Positions 17,113 through 24,767 of a stretch of 64,000 bases of DNA are shown here, in pieces. The stretch is taken from positions 868,001 to 932,000 of the forward strand of contig CAWELC010000005.1 in NCBI GenBank assembly GCA_963809875.1, in the 5' to 3' direction. Within the stretch, counting starts at the first letter, position 1, and every line of letters starts with the position of its first letter. This DNA is from JAFGAS01 sp963809875 (GTDB taxonomy: Bacteria > Desulfobacterota > Zymogenia > Zymogenales > Zymogenaceae). A program made the position numbers and the translations under genes. Under the pieces are notes generated by a model. The model was not told where the DNA came from, searched no databases, and saw only the letters and a program-made list of their open reading frames with translations.

Positions 17113-17583
17113 ATGACAAGTCAGGGTGTTGACCTCTTGACGATAAACTCCGGCGACGCCGAGCAGCCCTTCTGCTACACCGTCGGCGCCGAAGGATCGA
17201 GGTTTCTGACCGAGATCAGGGACAACAAGCGGTTCGTAGGCATCAAGTGTCCGAAGTGCGGCAAGGTTTACGTGCCGCCGCGCAAGGTCTGCGGTAAGTG
17301 CTTCGCGGAGATGACCGAGTGGGTCCCCGTTAAGGATGAGGGCTACCTTCACACCTACACGATCCTGCGCTTTGCCTTTCTGGACCCCGAAACGGGGAAA
17401 GAAAAGCCCGTTCCCTACGGCTATGCTTTTATCAGACTGGACGGTGCCGATACCGACTTTCAGCACTATGTGGAGATCAAGGACGAAAAGAAGGTCAAGA
17501 TCGGCGCGCGGGTGAAGGCCGTCTTTGAGGAGAAACGGTCGGGGAAGATTACCGACGTCAAGCACTTTACGGTGATAGACTGA
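17113..17583 (+). CDS. DUF35 Zn-ribbon/OB-fold CoA-binding protein, second copy
   Basis: 156 residues. Zinc ribbon Cys46, 49, 60 and 63 (CPKC ... CGKC), then the OB fold ('YLHTYTILRFAF', 'YGYAFIRLDGADTDFQHYV', 'KIGARVKAVFEEK'). It shares 'WV-VKDEG-L-T' and the C-terminal 'IxDxKHF' pattern with the copy at 14314, so the two are paralogues, one for each thiolase-like subunit. AGAGGAGG precedes ATG 17113. Last gene of the operon. Confidence 0.85.
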   Translation: MTSQGVDLLTINSGDAEQPFCYTVGAEGSRFLTEIRDNKRFVGIKCPKCGKVYVPPRKVCGKCFAEMTEWVPVKDEGYLHTYTILRFAFLDPETGKEKPVPYGYAFIRLDGADTDFQHYVEIKDEKKVKIGARVKAVFEEKRSGKITDVKHFTVID

Positions 17584-17611
17584 GACCTGCGATTCAGAAT
17601 CGGACAGACAG

Positions 17612-17642
17612 GGCCCGGGTAGCCGGGCCTTTGTCGTTTTTA
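17612..17642 (+). terminator. Rho-independent terminator of the DUF35/thiolase-like operon
   Basis: Seven-bp GC stem GGCCCGG / CCGGGCC with a GTAG loop, then TTTGTCGTTTTTATT. Confidence 0.8.
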
Positions 17643-17748
17643 TTGTGACTCTCACCACCCGCGATGGTTGCGAGGAGATTGATGAATAATATGTGCGGGC
17701 TTTCGGACCTTTCCGGGTATGTTTGATGTGGAGATGAGATGAATTAGC

Positions 17749-17777
17749 TTGACATTAGTATGATATCAAACTATTAT
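17749..17777 (+). promoter_or_regulatory. Promoter with internal operator for the MarR gene
   Basis: TTGACA at 17749-17754, a 17-base spacer and TATTAT at 17772-17777. The spacer holds the near-palindrome TAGTATGATATCAAACTA (17756-17773). Transcription would begin at about 17784, which is the A of the start codon, so the mRNA is probably leaderless. Confidence 0.7.
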
Positions 17778-17783
17778 TGAGCC

Positions 17784-18207
17784 ATGAAAAAAGAACTCAT
17801 TATCTTTCTGATCGGCCGCATTCAATACAAGGCCAATAAGTTCCTCATCCGGGAGCTGAGGGCGCGCCACTATGAAAGGACTGGCCCCGTCTCACGGCGA
17901 GATTCTCGGGGCCCTCGTCTACCGGGGCCCGCTGCCCATGACGGCGATAGCGCAGATCATCGATAAGGATAAGTCTACGATCACCGCCCTGGTCAACAAA
18001 TTAGTGAATCTCGGATACGTTCAGAAGAGCAAGCACGAGTCTGACGCTCGGATCAGCCTGATATCATTGACAGAAAAAGGGGCGGCATTAAAGTCGGAGA
18101 TTTTGAATGTCGGCAAAGAGCTGAGGGCACGGTCGTACCAAGGAATTTCGGATGAAGAAGGGGAAATCCTTATACGGCTATTGGCAAAGATCGATAAAAA
18201 CTTCTGA
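17784..18207 (+). CDS. MarR-family transcriptional regulator (one frameshift)
   Basis: About 140 residues after removing one extra base near 17871, where the frame passes from 'LRARHYE' to 'MKGLAPSHGEIL'. The winged helix is clear: 'SHGEILGALVYRGPLPMTAIAQIIDKDKSTITALVNKLVNLGYVQK', then the wing with the DARISLISLT signature typical of MarR proteins. No ribosome site precedes ATG 17784, in line with a leaderless transcript. Palindromes with the core TTGATATCAA lie before this gene and before the following SnoaL-like gene, so it probably controls both. Confidence 0.8.
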
Positions 18208-18223
18208 GTTTTTTTTGGATGGA

Positions 18224-18241
18224 TAGTTTGATATCAAACAA
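18224..18241. promoter_or_regulatory. Palindromic operator upstream of the SnoaL-like gene
   Basis: Perfect 14-base palindrome GTTTGATATCAAAC at 18226-18239, the same core as in the MarR promoter (17756-17773). Confidence 0.7.
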
Positions 18242-18361
18242 TAATCCATAAAACCGGGATACATCGGCAATAGTTGAATCGCCGCGGGGAGCCGGGACGT
18301 GGTGCTCTGCGGCGGTGGCCAACGGGGCATGGTAGAAGTCTTTTTAAAAAGGAGAAACGAG

Positions 18362-18751
18362 ATGGACAAGAAGGAGTTGATTAAGTTGTCGGAGAGCGTT
18401 CTTGGGGCGTGGAATCTGCAGGACGTTGAGAAGACCGTCGCGTGTTACACTCCCGACCTTCAGTACCTCGATCCGAACACGAGGGGTGTCGTGAACGGCG
18501 CCGAGGCCATGGGCCGTTATCTGAGAAAACTATTCGGGGCCTGGGAGATGCACTGGTCTCTCAGGGACGTGTTCCCATTTAGCGATGTCGAGGGCGGCGC
18601 CTTCTTGTGGCATGCGACACTCAAGAAGCCCGGAAGCGAGAAGACTGCTGAAGTGGACGGCATGGATTTAGTTATCGTTGAAGGGAATCGTATCAAACGC
18701 AACGAGGTCTATTTTGACCGTGCCGCGCTTGCGTCACTTCTGCAACCGTAA
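18362..18751 (+). CDS. SnoaL-like / NTF2-fold protein
   Basis: 129 residues with the NTF2/SnoaL layout: a first helix ('LSESVLGAWNLQDVEKTVACYTPDLQYLDP'), a strand-helix segment ending 'GRYLRKLFGAWEMHWSLRDVFP' and antiparallel strands ('GGAFLWHATLKKPGSEKT', 'VDGMDLVIVEGNRIKRNEVYFD'). The fold serves as isomerase, cyclase, hydratase or simple binding domain; the catalytic role here is unknown. AAGGAG seven bases before ATG 18362 sets the start. The MarR operator upstream suggests induction with a small ligand. Confidence 0.75.
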   Translation: MDKKELIKLSESVLGAWNLQDVEKTVACYTPDLQYLDPNTRGVVNGAEAMGRYLRKLFGAWEMHWSLRDVFPFSDVEGGAFLWHATLKKPGSEKTAEVDGMDLVIVEGNRIKRNEVYFDRAALASLLQP

Positions 18752-19129
18752 CCCGTTACTATCGACCGGGTTCTAATACGCGGGCTACGGGGCACGCGTT
18801 CCCGCGAACACCCGGGACGAAATAGCACCCCGGAAGTGCCGGCAATATCACGTGCTTCGTGACCATCCATCGATCACCGACTATGCGGAATCAGACCGAC
18901 ACGGGCCCGGCGAACGGGTCCGTGTCGGGTCCCGGGAAAGCGGACTCACGGGCGGCGCGCCCCGGATAAGTGATTACCGAGAGTCTTGACCGCCTCTCCC
19001 GCGGGATGTATCATAAAAAAAGGGAATATACGCCCGGCAATAGTGTCCTTGGGCCGTGTTCGAGTCAGGAGACCCGTCTTCGCCGGGAGACGTGATACCG
19101 CCGATACGCATGGAGCCAGGCGAGGAGAG
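18752..19129. other. Non-coding stretch with a long GC hairpin
   Basis: No gene seen. The strongest element is a 12-bp stem at 18898-18926 (GACACGGGCCCG / CGGGTCCGTGTC, one G-U pair, loop GCGAA). It lacks a T tail, so it is not a typical terminator. Confidence 0.45.
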
Positions 19130-20095
19130 ATGGGAGCACCCGAAATTAAAAGGCGCAGCCGGGTAAAGTCGCTGCTCAGGGAACTGCTTCCGACACGTGT
19201 CGTCGATTGCTGGCGGAGATCTCGTTCGCACTGCGCGTACCGGGTGCTGAAGGCCCGTGCGATGCTTGGTTCTCGCGGGGCATTGCGATCGCTCTCATCC
19301 GTATCGAAGTCCAATGTATGGCTTGACCCGGCGCAGCTCGAGGCCCTCCAGGGCCGTTACGCGTATCGTGACGAATATTCATATGAGCCCGCGGCGCTGC
19401 GGGCCAGGGGAGAGGAGCGGGCCGAGGATATGCTCGCACTGCTTGGCCAAAGAAGCTCGACGCCGCGCCGATTTCTTGAGCTTGGATGCGCCGACGGCAT
19501 GACCGGCGCCGCCCTGGCGGCACGGGGGAAAGCGGTAACGGCCGTCGACACAAGTCGGGATATATTTGACGCGAGGGCCGGAGAGGCGGGCGTGGCTTTC
19601 CATCGGATGGATGCGGGGCATCTGCGTTTCGATGATGGAACGTACGACGTGGTATATTCCTACAACTCGTTTGAGCATTTCACGGACCCTGCTCGCGTCC
19701 TTTCCGAGGCGGTTCGCACCGCCCGAAAAGAGGGCTATATCTACCTCTCGTTCGGACCACTCTATAATTCTCCCTGGGGGCTTCACGCCTATCGGTCCGT
19801 TACCGTTCCTTATTGCCATTTTTTGTTCCGGGAAAAAGACCTCATCCATTTTGCCGAGGAAAAGAGCCTGCCGCCGATAGAATTCAAGCAGGTCAACGGT
19901 TGGTCTCTTCAATCGTTTCGCTCTCTCTGGCTCCAATTCGATCGTGTGCTGAAAAGGATCCACTATCGCGAGTATCCCGACAGCGATCACGTCGGCCTTA
20001 TCGAAGAGTATCCCTCATGTTTTAAGGGGAAAGCAGCGTCCCCGGAAGAGTTCATTATCTATCAGATAGAACTCCTGTTCAGAAAGGTCAAATGA
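19130..20095 (+). CDS. Class I SAM-dependent methyltransferase
   Basis: About 321 residues. The N-terminal 60 residues are Arg-rich and not conserved. The methyltransferase domain starts with motif I 'RFLELGCADGMTGAALAARG', continues with the acidic residue of motif II (AVDTS), 'MDAGHLRFDDGTYDVVYSYNSFEHFTDP' (motifs III-IV, Methyltransf_11 type) and the beta-5 strand 'GYIYLSFGPLYNSPWG'. The C-terminal part ('CHFLFREKDLIHF') recalls methyltransferases of surface-glycan clusters, but no such cluster is here. The start is uncertain: GAGGAG lies only two bases from ATG 19130, and the frame is open upstream to 18986. Confidence 0.7.
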   Translation: MGAPEIKRRSRVKSLLRELLPTRVVDCWRRSRSHCAYRVLKARAMLGSRGALRSLSSVSKSNVWLDPAQLEALQGRYAYRDEYSYEPAALRARGEERAEDMLALLGQRSSTPRRFLELGCADGMTGAALAARGKAVTAVDTSRDIFDARAGEAGVAFHRMDAGHLRFDDGTYDVVYSYNSFEHFTDPARVLSEAVRTARKEGYIYLSFGPLYNSPWGLHAYRSVTVPYCHFLFREKDLIHFAEEKSLPPIEFKQVNGWSLQSFRSLWLQFDRVLKRIHYREYPDSDHVGLIEEYPSCFKGKAASPEEFIIYQIELLFRKVK

Positions 20096-20269
20096 TGTCG
20101 CCGGACCGGATCGCCACGCCGGTCTCTTCTATCTGCACGAGTCACGCCGCCGGTATTTTCTTTTGGGCCGGTTCGATGTATAATTAAATAAGAGAAATTT
20201 CAAGCGCGTTGACCGCCGAAACCTTTCGATGATACCGACCATTTAAGCGGCAATAGAAGGGACCACAAG

Positions 20270-20698
20270 ATGAAAAGGAACGATGATATCACCATGATCG
20301 CGCCCTGCGGGATATACTGCGGCGACTGCGCGGCATACCGGGTTAAAGAAGAACCATCACTCGCCGAGGCGCTCGGTAAAGTCAAATGGAACGGTGTTCC
20401 CTGTCCGGGGTGCCGAGAGGCCCGGGGTAACTGCCAGTTCGTAGACGGCACATGCGAAACCTACGCATGTATCGATGCGCGCGGCCACGACTTCTGCTTC
20501 GACTGTTCGGATTTCCCCTGCGACAGGCTGAACCCGACGGCGGACCGGGCAAACGTCCTGCCGCACAACATTAAGGTCTTCAACCTCTGTACCATCAAAC
20601 AGCAGGGCCCGGCTAAGTTCCGGGAACGGGCCGCCGAGATCAAGCAGCGGTACTACCGCGGGAGAATGGTAATCGGCAAAGGACCTCAGCTGGACTAA
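20270..20698 (+). CDS. DUF3795 Cys-rich protein
   Basis: 142 residues with at least ten cysteines arranged as APCGIYCGDCAAY at the N-terminus, CPGC in the middle, and FCFDCSDFPCDRL later. This is the DUF3795 pattern, found mainly in anaerobes and suspected of binding metal or Fe-S clusters; no function is known. Monocistronic between the methyltransferase and pirin genes. Confidence 0.75.
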   Translation: MKRNDDITMIAPCGIYCGDCAAYRVKEEPSLAEALGKVKWNGVPCPGCREARGNCQFVDGTCETYACIDARGHDFCFDCSDFPCDRLNPTADRANVLPHNIKVFNLCTIKQQGPAKFRERAAEIKQRYYRGRMVIGKGPQLD

Positions 20699-20784
20699 AT
20701 CCTTCTATTCTTACGGAGCGTGGGGTCCGCGAACTCGGGGATCGGCGTGCCATGATGAGATAACCGATATATATGGAGTTCGCC

Positions 20785-21750
20785 ATGGAAGAAGAGAAAA
20801 AAAAGGGGGCCGTAACCGTCTGGCGGCGGGGCGCACCGGGCAGCGACTCGTATGAGGGGTGTTACAGCGCGATGAAATCCGTGAACGGAGACGCAACGGA
20901 GTCAGCGACCAAGAACAAGGCCGGCAAGATGGAAAAAACGGTTCTCACGGGACGATTCGTCGTCGATGGTGCGGGGGTAAAACTGTTCAGGGTCTTTGCA
21001 AACGACACCACGAAGCTCACCGACCCATTCCTGCTCCTGGACAACTTCGGCTCCGACAGGCCCGAGGATTACGTCAGGGGATTCCCGTGGCACCCTCATC
21101 GGGGCATCGAGACGGTAACCTACATGATCGAAGGGGAAGTCGAGCATGGAGACAGCATCGGCAACAGCGGGGTCATTGCCTCGGGCGATATCCAGTGGAT
21201 GACGGCGGGCGGCGGCATCATCCACCAGGAGATGCCGAAGGCCTACCCGGGCACGATGCGGGGGACACAGCTCTGGGTCAATCTGCCGGCCTCCCAAAAG
21301 ATGATGTCTCCGCGATACCGGGGGATTACGGCAAGCGAGGTTCCGGTCGTGCGGGAGGACGGGATCGAGATCAGAATCATCGCCGGGGCCTACGGCACAA
21401 AAAAAGGACCGGTCACAGATCTCGTGGTCGACGTCGAATATTTCGATGTCTCGCTGAAGGCGGGAGGTGAGATAACCTATCCGATTAAGAGCGGCCATAC
21501 GGCGTTCTGCTATCTGCTCGATGGTGCCGGGGATTTTGAGGGGAGTGTCGTCAGAAAGGGACAACTGATCGTCTGCAGGGGCGCCGCGAGCCTCGCGGTG
21601 ACGGCAACCGAACAGTTGAGGTTCATGCTGGCCTCCGGAAAGCCCCTCAATGAACCGATAGCCTGGGGAGGCCCCATAGTCATGAATAGTCGCGAGGAGC
21701 TGGATCGGGCGTTCCGGGAGTTGGACGAGGGGACGTTCATTAAGGGATAG
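20785..21750 (+). CDS. Pirin family cupin protein
   Basis: About 321 residues. The pirin cupin core is intact: HPHRGIETVTYMIEGE, then HGDS and GGGIIHQEMP, giving the three His and one Glu that bind iron. 'QLWVNLPA' and the second cupin barrel follow. The N-terminal 50 or so residues are extra relative to typical pirins (about 280-290). I take ATG 20785 because GGAG at 20776-20779 is well placed; ATG 20773 and ATG 20872 are alternatives. Pirins are redox-linked regulators or quercetinase-like enzymes; the role here is unknown. Confidence 0.8.
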   Translation: MEEEKKKGAVTVWRRGAPGSDSYEGCYSAMKSVNGDATESATKNKAGKMEKTVLTGRFVVDGAGVKLFRVFANDTTKLTDPFLLLDNFGSDRPEDYVRGFPWHPHRGIETVTYMIEGEVEHGDSIGNSGVIASGDIQWMTAGGGIIHQEMPKAYPGTMRGTQLWVNLPASQKMMSPRYRGITASEVPVVREDGIEIRIIAGAYGTKKGPVTDLVVDVEYFDVSLKAGGEITYPIKSGHTAFCYLLDGAGDFEGSVVRKGQLIVCRGAASLAVTATEQLRFMLASGKPLNEPIAWGGPIVMNSREELDRAFRELDEGTFIKG

Positions 21751-21847
21751 GCTCTTGAGACGTTTCAGGAAGAGGCCGGGACGACGGTCTTTGTCCGTAA
21801 CGGAAACGTACGCTCGCGGCGCCGACCGACCGGTCGGGGTGATAAAA

Positions 21848-21876
21848 AAAGCCCTCTCATCTGAGAGGGCTTTCAT
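21848..21876. terminator. Bidirectional terminator between pirin and the repeat protein
   Basis: Eleven-bp stem AAAGCCCTCTC / GAGAGGGCTTT with an ATCT loop. A runs on the left give a U tail in the minus direction, and TTTCATT follows on the right. It lies between convergent genes. Confidence 0.8.
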
Positions 21877-21948
21877 TGGATCTGTATCAACTCATTACCT
21901 CTGATCTTTCAGCTGATAAAACTGAGCCTAATAATGTTCCCTTCCATC

Positions 21949-22392
21949 CTAACCTGCTAACTCCACGGAAACGGGCTCAACAACGATCGTCCTCGTTTTG
22001 AGTATCGTTGCCGAATCGTCCGTCAAGAGGGCCGTCTCAAAACTGTCGATGGCAAAATCTCTGGAGTTCACGACGGTTCCGGGATCATTGCTCAAAAGGG
22101 CCGTCTTAAAGCTGTCGATGGCAAAATCTTTAGGGTTCACGATGCTTCCGGGCTCATCACTCAAAAGGGCCGCTTTAAAGCTCTCGATGGCAAAATCCCT
22201 GGGGTTGACCACGGTTCCGGGCTCATCGCTCATAAGAGCCGCCTTGAAGCTTTCGATGGCAAAATCCCCGGGATTCACGACGGTTCCTGGCTTATCACTC
22301 ATATACGCGACAACCGGGTTCATCACCGCCGGGGTCATAACGGCCAGAGCCAAAACAAAAATCAGACTCACGAATAGGTTTCTTACGTTCAT
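21949..22392 (-). CDS. Secreted tandem-repeat protein, unknown family
   Basis: 147 residues from ATG 22392 (GGGAGG eight bases upstream). It starts with a signal peptide (NVRNLF, then a hydrophobic core to about residue 29). The rest is about 4.5 copies of a 23-residue unit built as S-D-x-P-G-T-V-V-N-P followed by x-DFAI-(E/D)-SF-(K/E)-(A/T)-A-L. Copies 1 to 4 differ by a few residues and the fifth is degenerate. At DNA level the unit is 69 bases. I know no family like this; the predicted units (a short loop and an amphipathic helix) suggest a binding or surface role. Monocistronic. Confidence 0.7.
   Translation of the reverse strand: MNVRNLFVSLIFVLALAVMTPAVMNPVVAYMSDKPGTVVNPGDFAIESFKAALMSDEPGTVVNPRDFAIESFKAALLSDEPGSIVNPKDFAIDSFKTALLSNDPGTVVNSRDFAIDSFETALLTDDSATILKTRTIVVEPVSVELAG
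21990..22310 (-). repeat. 69-bp tandem repeat, about 4.5 copies
   Basis: Successive 69-base units inside the gene at 21949-22392; each contains GATGGCAAAATC (plus strand) once. The two copies nearest the N-terminus are most alike and the C-terminal copy is decayed. Confidence 0.75.
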
Positions 22393-22699
22393 TTCTAGGT
22401 TCCTCCCTTTGTCCAAATCAATCATTATTGATTTTATAATATAGATGAGAAAAATAGCAGGAAGATTCAAAACAAATAAATAGGAGCGGCGTGCGCAGCG
22501 CGTTCCCATTCGGACCCCGAGAAGCCTTACCCCCGCGTTCACGACTTTTACGCGTAGTCGCCAGGGCACCGAGTCACGCGTCTCCACCCCTTCGATAGGC
22601 TGCATCTGACCCCGTTATTTCTTGATAACAACCGGAAAAAAGTATACGATACCGTAGGTCTTCAAGCCTCAGCGGTATCCCTTAGTAGGAGCGTACACG
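22393..22699. other. Intergenic region
   Basis: Near 22417-22435 there is an inverted repeat AATCAAT-catt-ATTGATT in an AT-rich patch that probably holds the minus-strand promoter of the repeat protein. The remaining 200 bases towards the YhhN gene show nothing recognisable. Confidence 0.4.
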
Positions 22700-23464
22700 A
22701 TGAAAGATAACCAGATTCTCACAGTGCCCAAGCTTTACTGGGTCCTCGGCCTCGTCGGGGCGACCCTGCTTCTGGCCGGCTCCGTCTTCGGAGCAGACTG
22801 GATGAATTACCTATATGGGACCGCAAGTCTCTATCCGGCGGTCGCTAAACCGGTCATCACGCTCGTGGGGCTGGTTCTGGTGCTGATGATCGGGAAGAAC
22901 CGCCTGGGTAACAAGGACTGGGGATTGCTCCTGGCCGCGTTCCTCTGTATGCTGCCCACCGACGTGTTGATGAGCATCGTGGTGGTGAGTCCGGCGCTGT
23001 CCGTTGGGTCGTCCGTCTTTATGGTCGGTGGGGTGCTCTCGATCGTTGCGCATATCTTCCTGATCGTTCGGCTGGCCCGCGGTGTCCCGTACCTGAGGAA
23101 ATTCAAGCCGGCCGATTGGTGGCTGCCGATTGTCGTATACGGCTCAGCGGCGGTTATCCTGATTGTGCTGTGGCCCGATATCGTTCGGGTGGGGCACGCC
23201 GTCATCGGCCCAATCTACACGGCGTTCTTTTGCACGACGATGTGGTTTGCCTGGGAAACGGTGCGCTACAGGCTCTACCCCAGAGCTAACGCGTGGATGG
23301 TCGCAATCGCCGCGACGTGCTGGTTTGCCACAGAGATCACCGGGGAGATCTATAACCTCGGCCTCGGGACTTTGTCCGAGGTCATGTTCCGCCTGGTCTG
23401 GGTATTTTACGGCACGAACGTGGTGCTGTGGGCGCTGAGCGGATATCGGTGGGCCAAGGAATAG
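22700..23464 (+). CDS. YhhN family membrane protein (lysoplasmalogenase-like)
   Basis: 254 residues with about eight hydrophobic helices and the YhhN/TMEM86 pattern: polar residues within the helices ('MLPTDVLMSI', 'VAHIFLIVRLA', 'GPIYTAFF', 'WFATEITGEIYN'). Eukaryotic TMEM86 hydrolyses the vinyl-ether bond of lysoplasmalogens, and anaerobes often make plasmalogens; whether the bacterial protein has this activity is not settled. ATG 22700 follows AGGAG by about nine bases. Confidence 0.7.
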   Translation: MKDNQILTVPKLYWVLGLVGATLLLAGSVFGADWMNYLYGTASLYPAVAKPVITLVGLVLVLMIGKNRLGNKDWGLLLAAFLCMLPTDVLMSIVVVSPALSVGSSVFMVGGVLSIVAHIFLIVRLARGVPYLRKFKPADWWLPIVVYGSAAVILIVLWPDIVRVGHAVIGPIYTAFFCTTMWFAWETVRYRLYPRANAWMVAIAATCWFATEITGEIYNLGLGTLSEVMFRLVWVFYGTNVVLWALSGYRWAKE

Positions 23465-23512
23465 GGAATGGGAACGTCCCGATAAGACGTCAATCGCCCG
23501 GAGATTAGGCGA

Positions 23513-23557
23513 GACGCGCCGTGCCATCGTGAACTGATAGACGACGCACGGCGCGTC
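23513..23557. repeat. 12-bp perfect inverted repeat with 21-base loop
   Basis: GACGCGCCGTGC at 23513-23524 and its exact complement at 23546-23557, between yhhN and the pheA promoter. No T run follows it directly. Confidence 0.5.
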
Positions 23558-23622
23558 AACCACTCGACGATTCCGCCTCCCCGCCGCGCCTCGCGTTTTT
23601 TTGTCAAAGGTACAAAAATCAA

Positions 23623-23651
23623 TTGTATTTTATGTAAATTACCGATACTAT
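23623..23651 (+). promoter_or_regulatory. Probable promoter of the aromatic amino acid operon
   Basis: TTGTAT at 23623-23628 and TACTAT at 23646-23651, spacer 17. The leader to the GTG at 23679 would be about 20 bases, too short for a classical attenuator peptide. Confidence 0.55.
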
Positions 23652-23678
23652 ATCCCGATGACTATTTTGGTAGCGTAA

Positions 23679-24767
23679 GTGGTAAAAGATAACGATATCG
23701 GCAAGCTTCGCGAGTCCATCGACACGCTCGACGAGAAGATTATCGACCTGCTCAGGGAGCGTGTCGAAATCTCCCGGCGGATCGGTGAGGAGAAGCGACG
23801 CACCGGAACGGCAATCCTTGACGCCGCCCGGGAAGAAGAGGTCTATGCCCGGCTCACGAGTCTCTGGGGGAACCTGCCGGCCGAGCATTTGCGATCGATC
23901 TACCGGGAGATCATCGGCGTCTCCCGCGCGGTGCAGGCGCCCGTGCGGGTGGCCTACCTCGGGCCTCCCGCCAGCTTCACCTATGAGGCGGCGCTGATCA
24001 AGTTCTCGCGCCACGGCTCTTTTCTCGCGTCGGCGGGGATCGATGACGTATTCGAGGCGGTGTCACGGCGGGAAGCTGACTTCGGCGTCGTGCCCGTTGA
24101 AAACTCCACCGAGGGGATCGTGAGTCTGACGCTGGACCGTTTCATAGAAACTCCCTTGAAGATCACGGGGGAGGTCTTCCTCAGGATCACGTTTGACCTG
24201 ATGAACAAGAGCGGGAGAATCGAGGATATCCGGAAGATTCTCTCCCACCCCCAGAGCCTGGCCCAGACGCGCCGCTGGCTCGCGCACAACCTCCCAAAGG
24301 TCGAGCGGGTGGAGATGAGCAGCAACTCGGAGGCGGCGCTGGCTGCCTCGCGGGATCCTGCTGCCGCCGCCGTGGCGGGGGAGGAGGCGGGTAAGTTCTA
24401 CGATCTTTGCGCGATTCACCACGATATCGGAGACATGACCAACAACTACACGCGGTTCCTGGTCATCTCCGACCGGCATCCCGGTCCGACGGGAAACGAC
24501 AAAACGTCGCTCCTTTTTTCGGTAAAAGACCGTCCGGGTATCCTTCACAAGGTGCTGGGGCCGTTTGCGTCCAAGGGTATCTCGCTCACCAAGATCGAGT
24601 CCCGGCCGTCCCGTCGGGAGCTCTGGGATTATGTCTTTTTCCTGGATCTTGTGGGACACATCGAGGACCCGAAGGTCAAGGCCGCGGTAAAAAAAATCGA
24701 GAAATACACGACTTCCATTAAGCTGTTGGGTTCCTACCCGCGCGGTGAGACAAGGAGAAGACAATGA
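23679..24767 (+). CDS. pheA: Bifunctional chorismate mutase / prephenate dehydratase
   Basis: 362 residues in three domains. Residues 1 to about 85 are an AroQ chorismate mutase ('LRESIDTLDEKIIDLLRERVEISRRIGEEK'). About 90-270 is prephenate dehydratase ('VAYLGPPASFTYEAA', 'DFGVVPVENSTEGIV', and the TRF motif in NNYTRFLVIS). About 280-355 is the ACT domain with the Phe-binding pattern ending ESRP. It makes phenylpyruvate from chorismate in the cytoplasm, probably with Phe feedback control. Start GTG 23679; it overlaps the next gene by four bases (ATGA). Confidence 0.95.
   Translation: MVKDNDIGKLRESIDTLDEKIIDLLRERVEISRRIGEEKRRTGTAILDAAREEEVYARLTSLWGNLPAEHLRSIYREIIGVSRAVQAPVRVAYLGPPASFTYEAALIKFSRHGSFLASAGIDDVFEAVSRREADFGVVPVENSTEGIVSLTLDRFIETPLKITGEVFLRITFDLMNKSGRIEDIRKILSHPQSLAQTRRWLAHNLPKVERVEMSSNSEAALAASRDPAAAAVAGEEAGKFYDLCAIHHDIGDMTNNYTRFLVISDRHPGPTGNDKTSLLFSVKDRPGILHKVLGPFASKGISLTKIESRPSRRELWDYVFFLDLVGHIEDPKVKAAVKKIEKYTTSIKLLGSYPRGETRRRQ

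Noticed and set aside
13993..22435. Shared regulator for the palindromes at 13993-14010 and about 22417-22435
   Set aside because: The half-sites are the same words but in opposite order (ATTGATT...AATCAAT against AATCAAT...ATTGATT), so they are not the same site.
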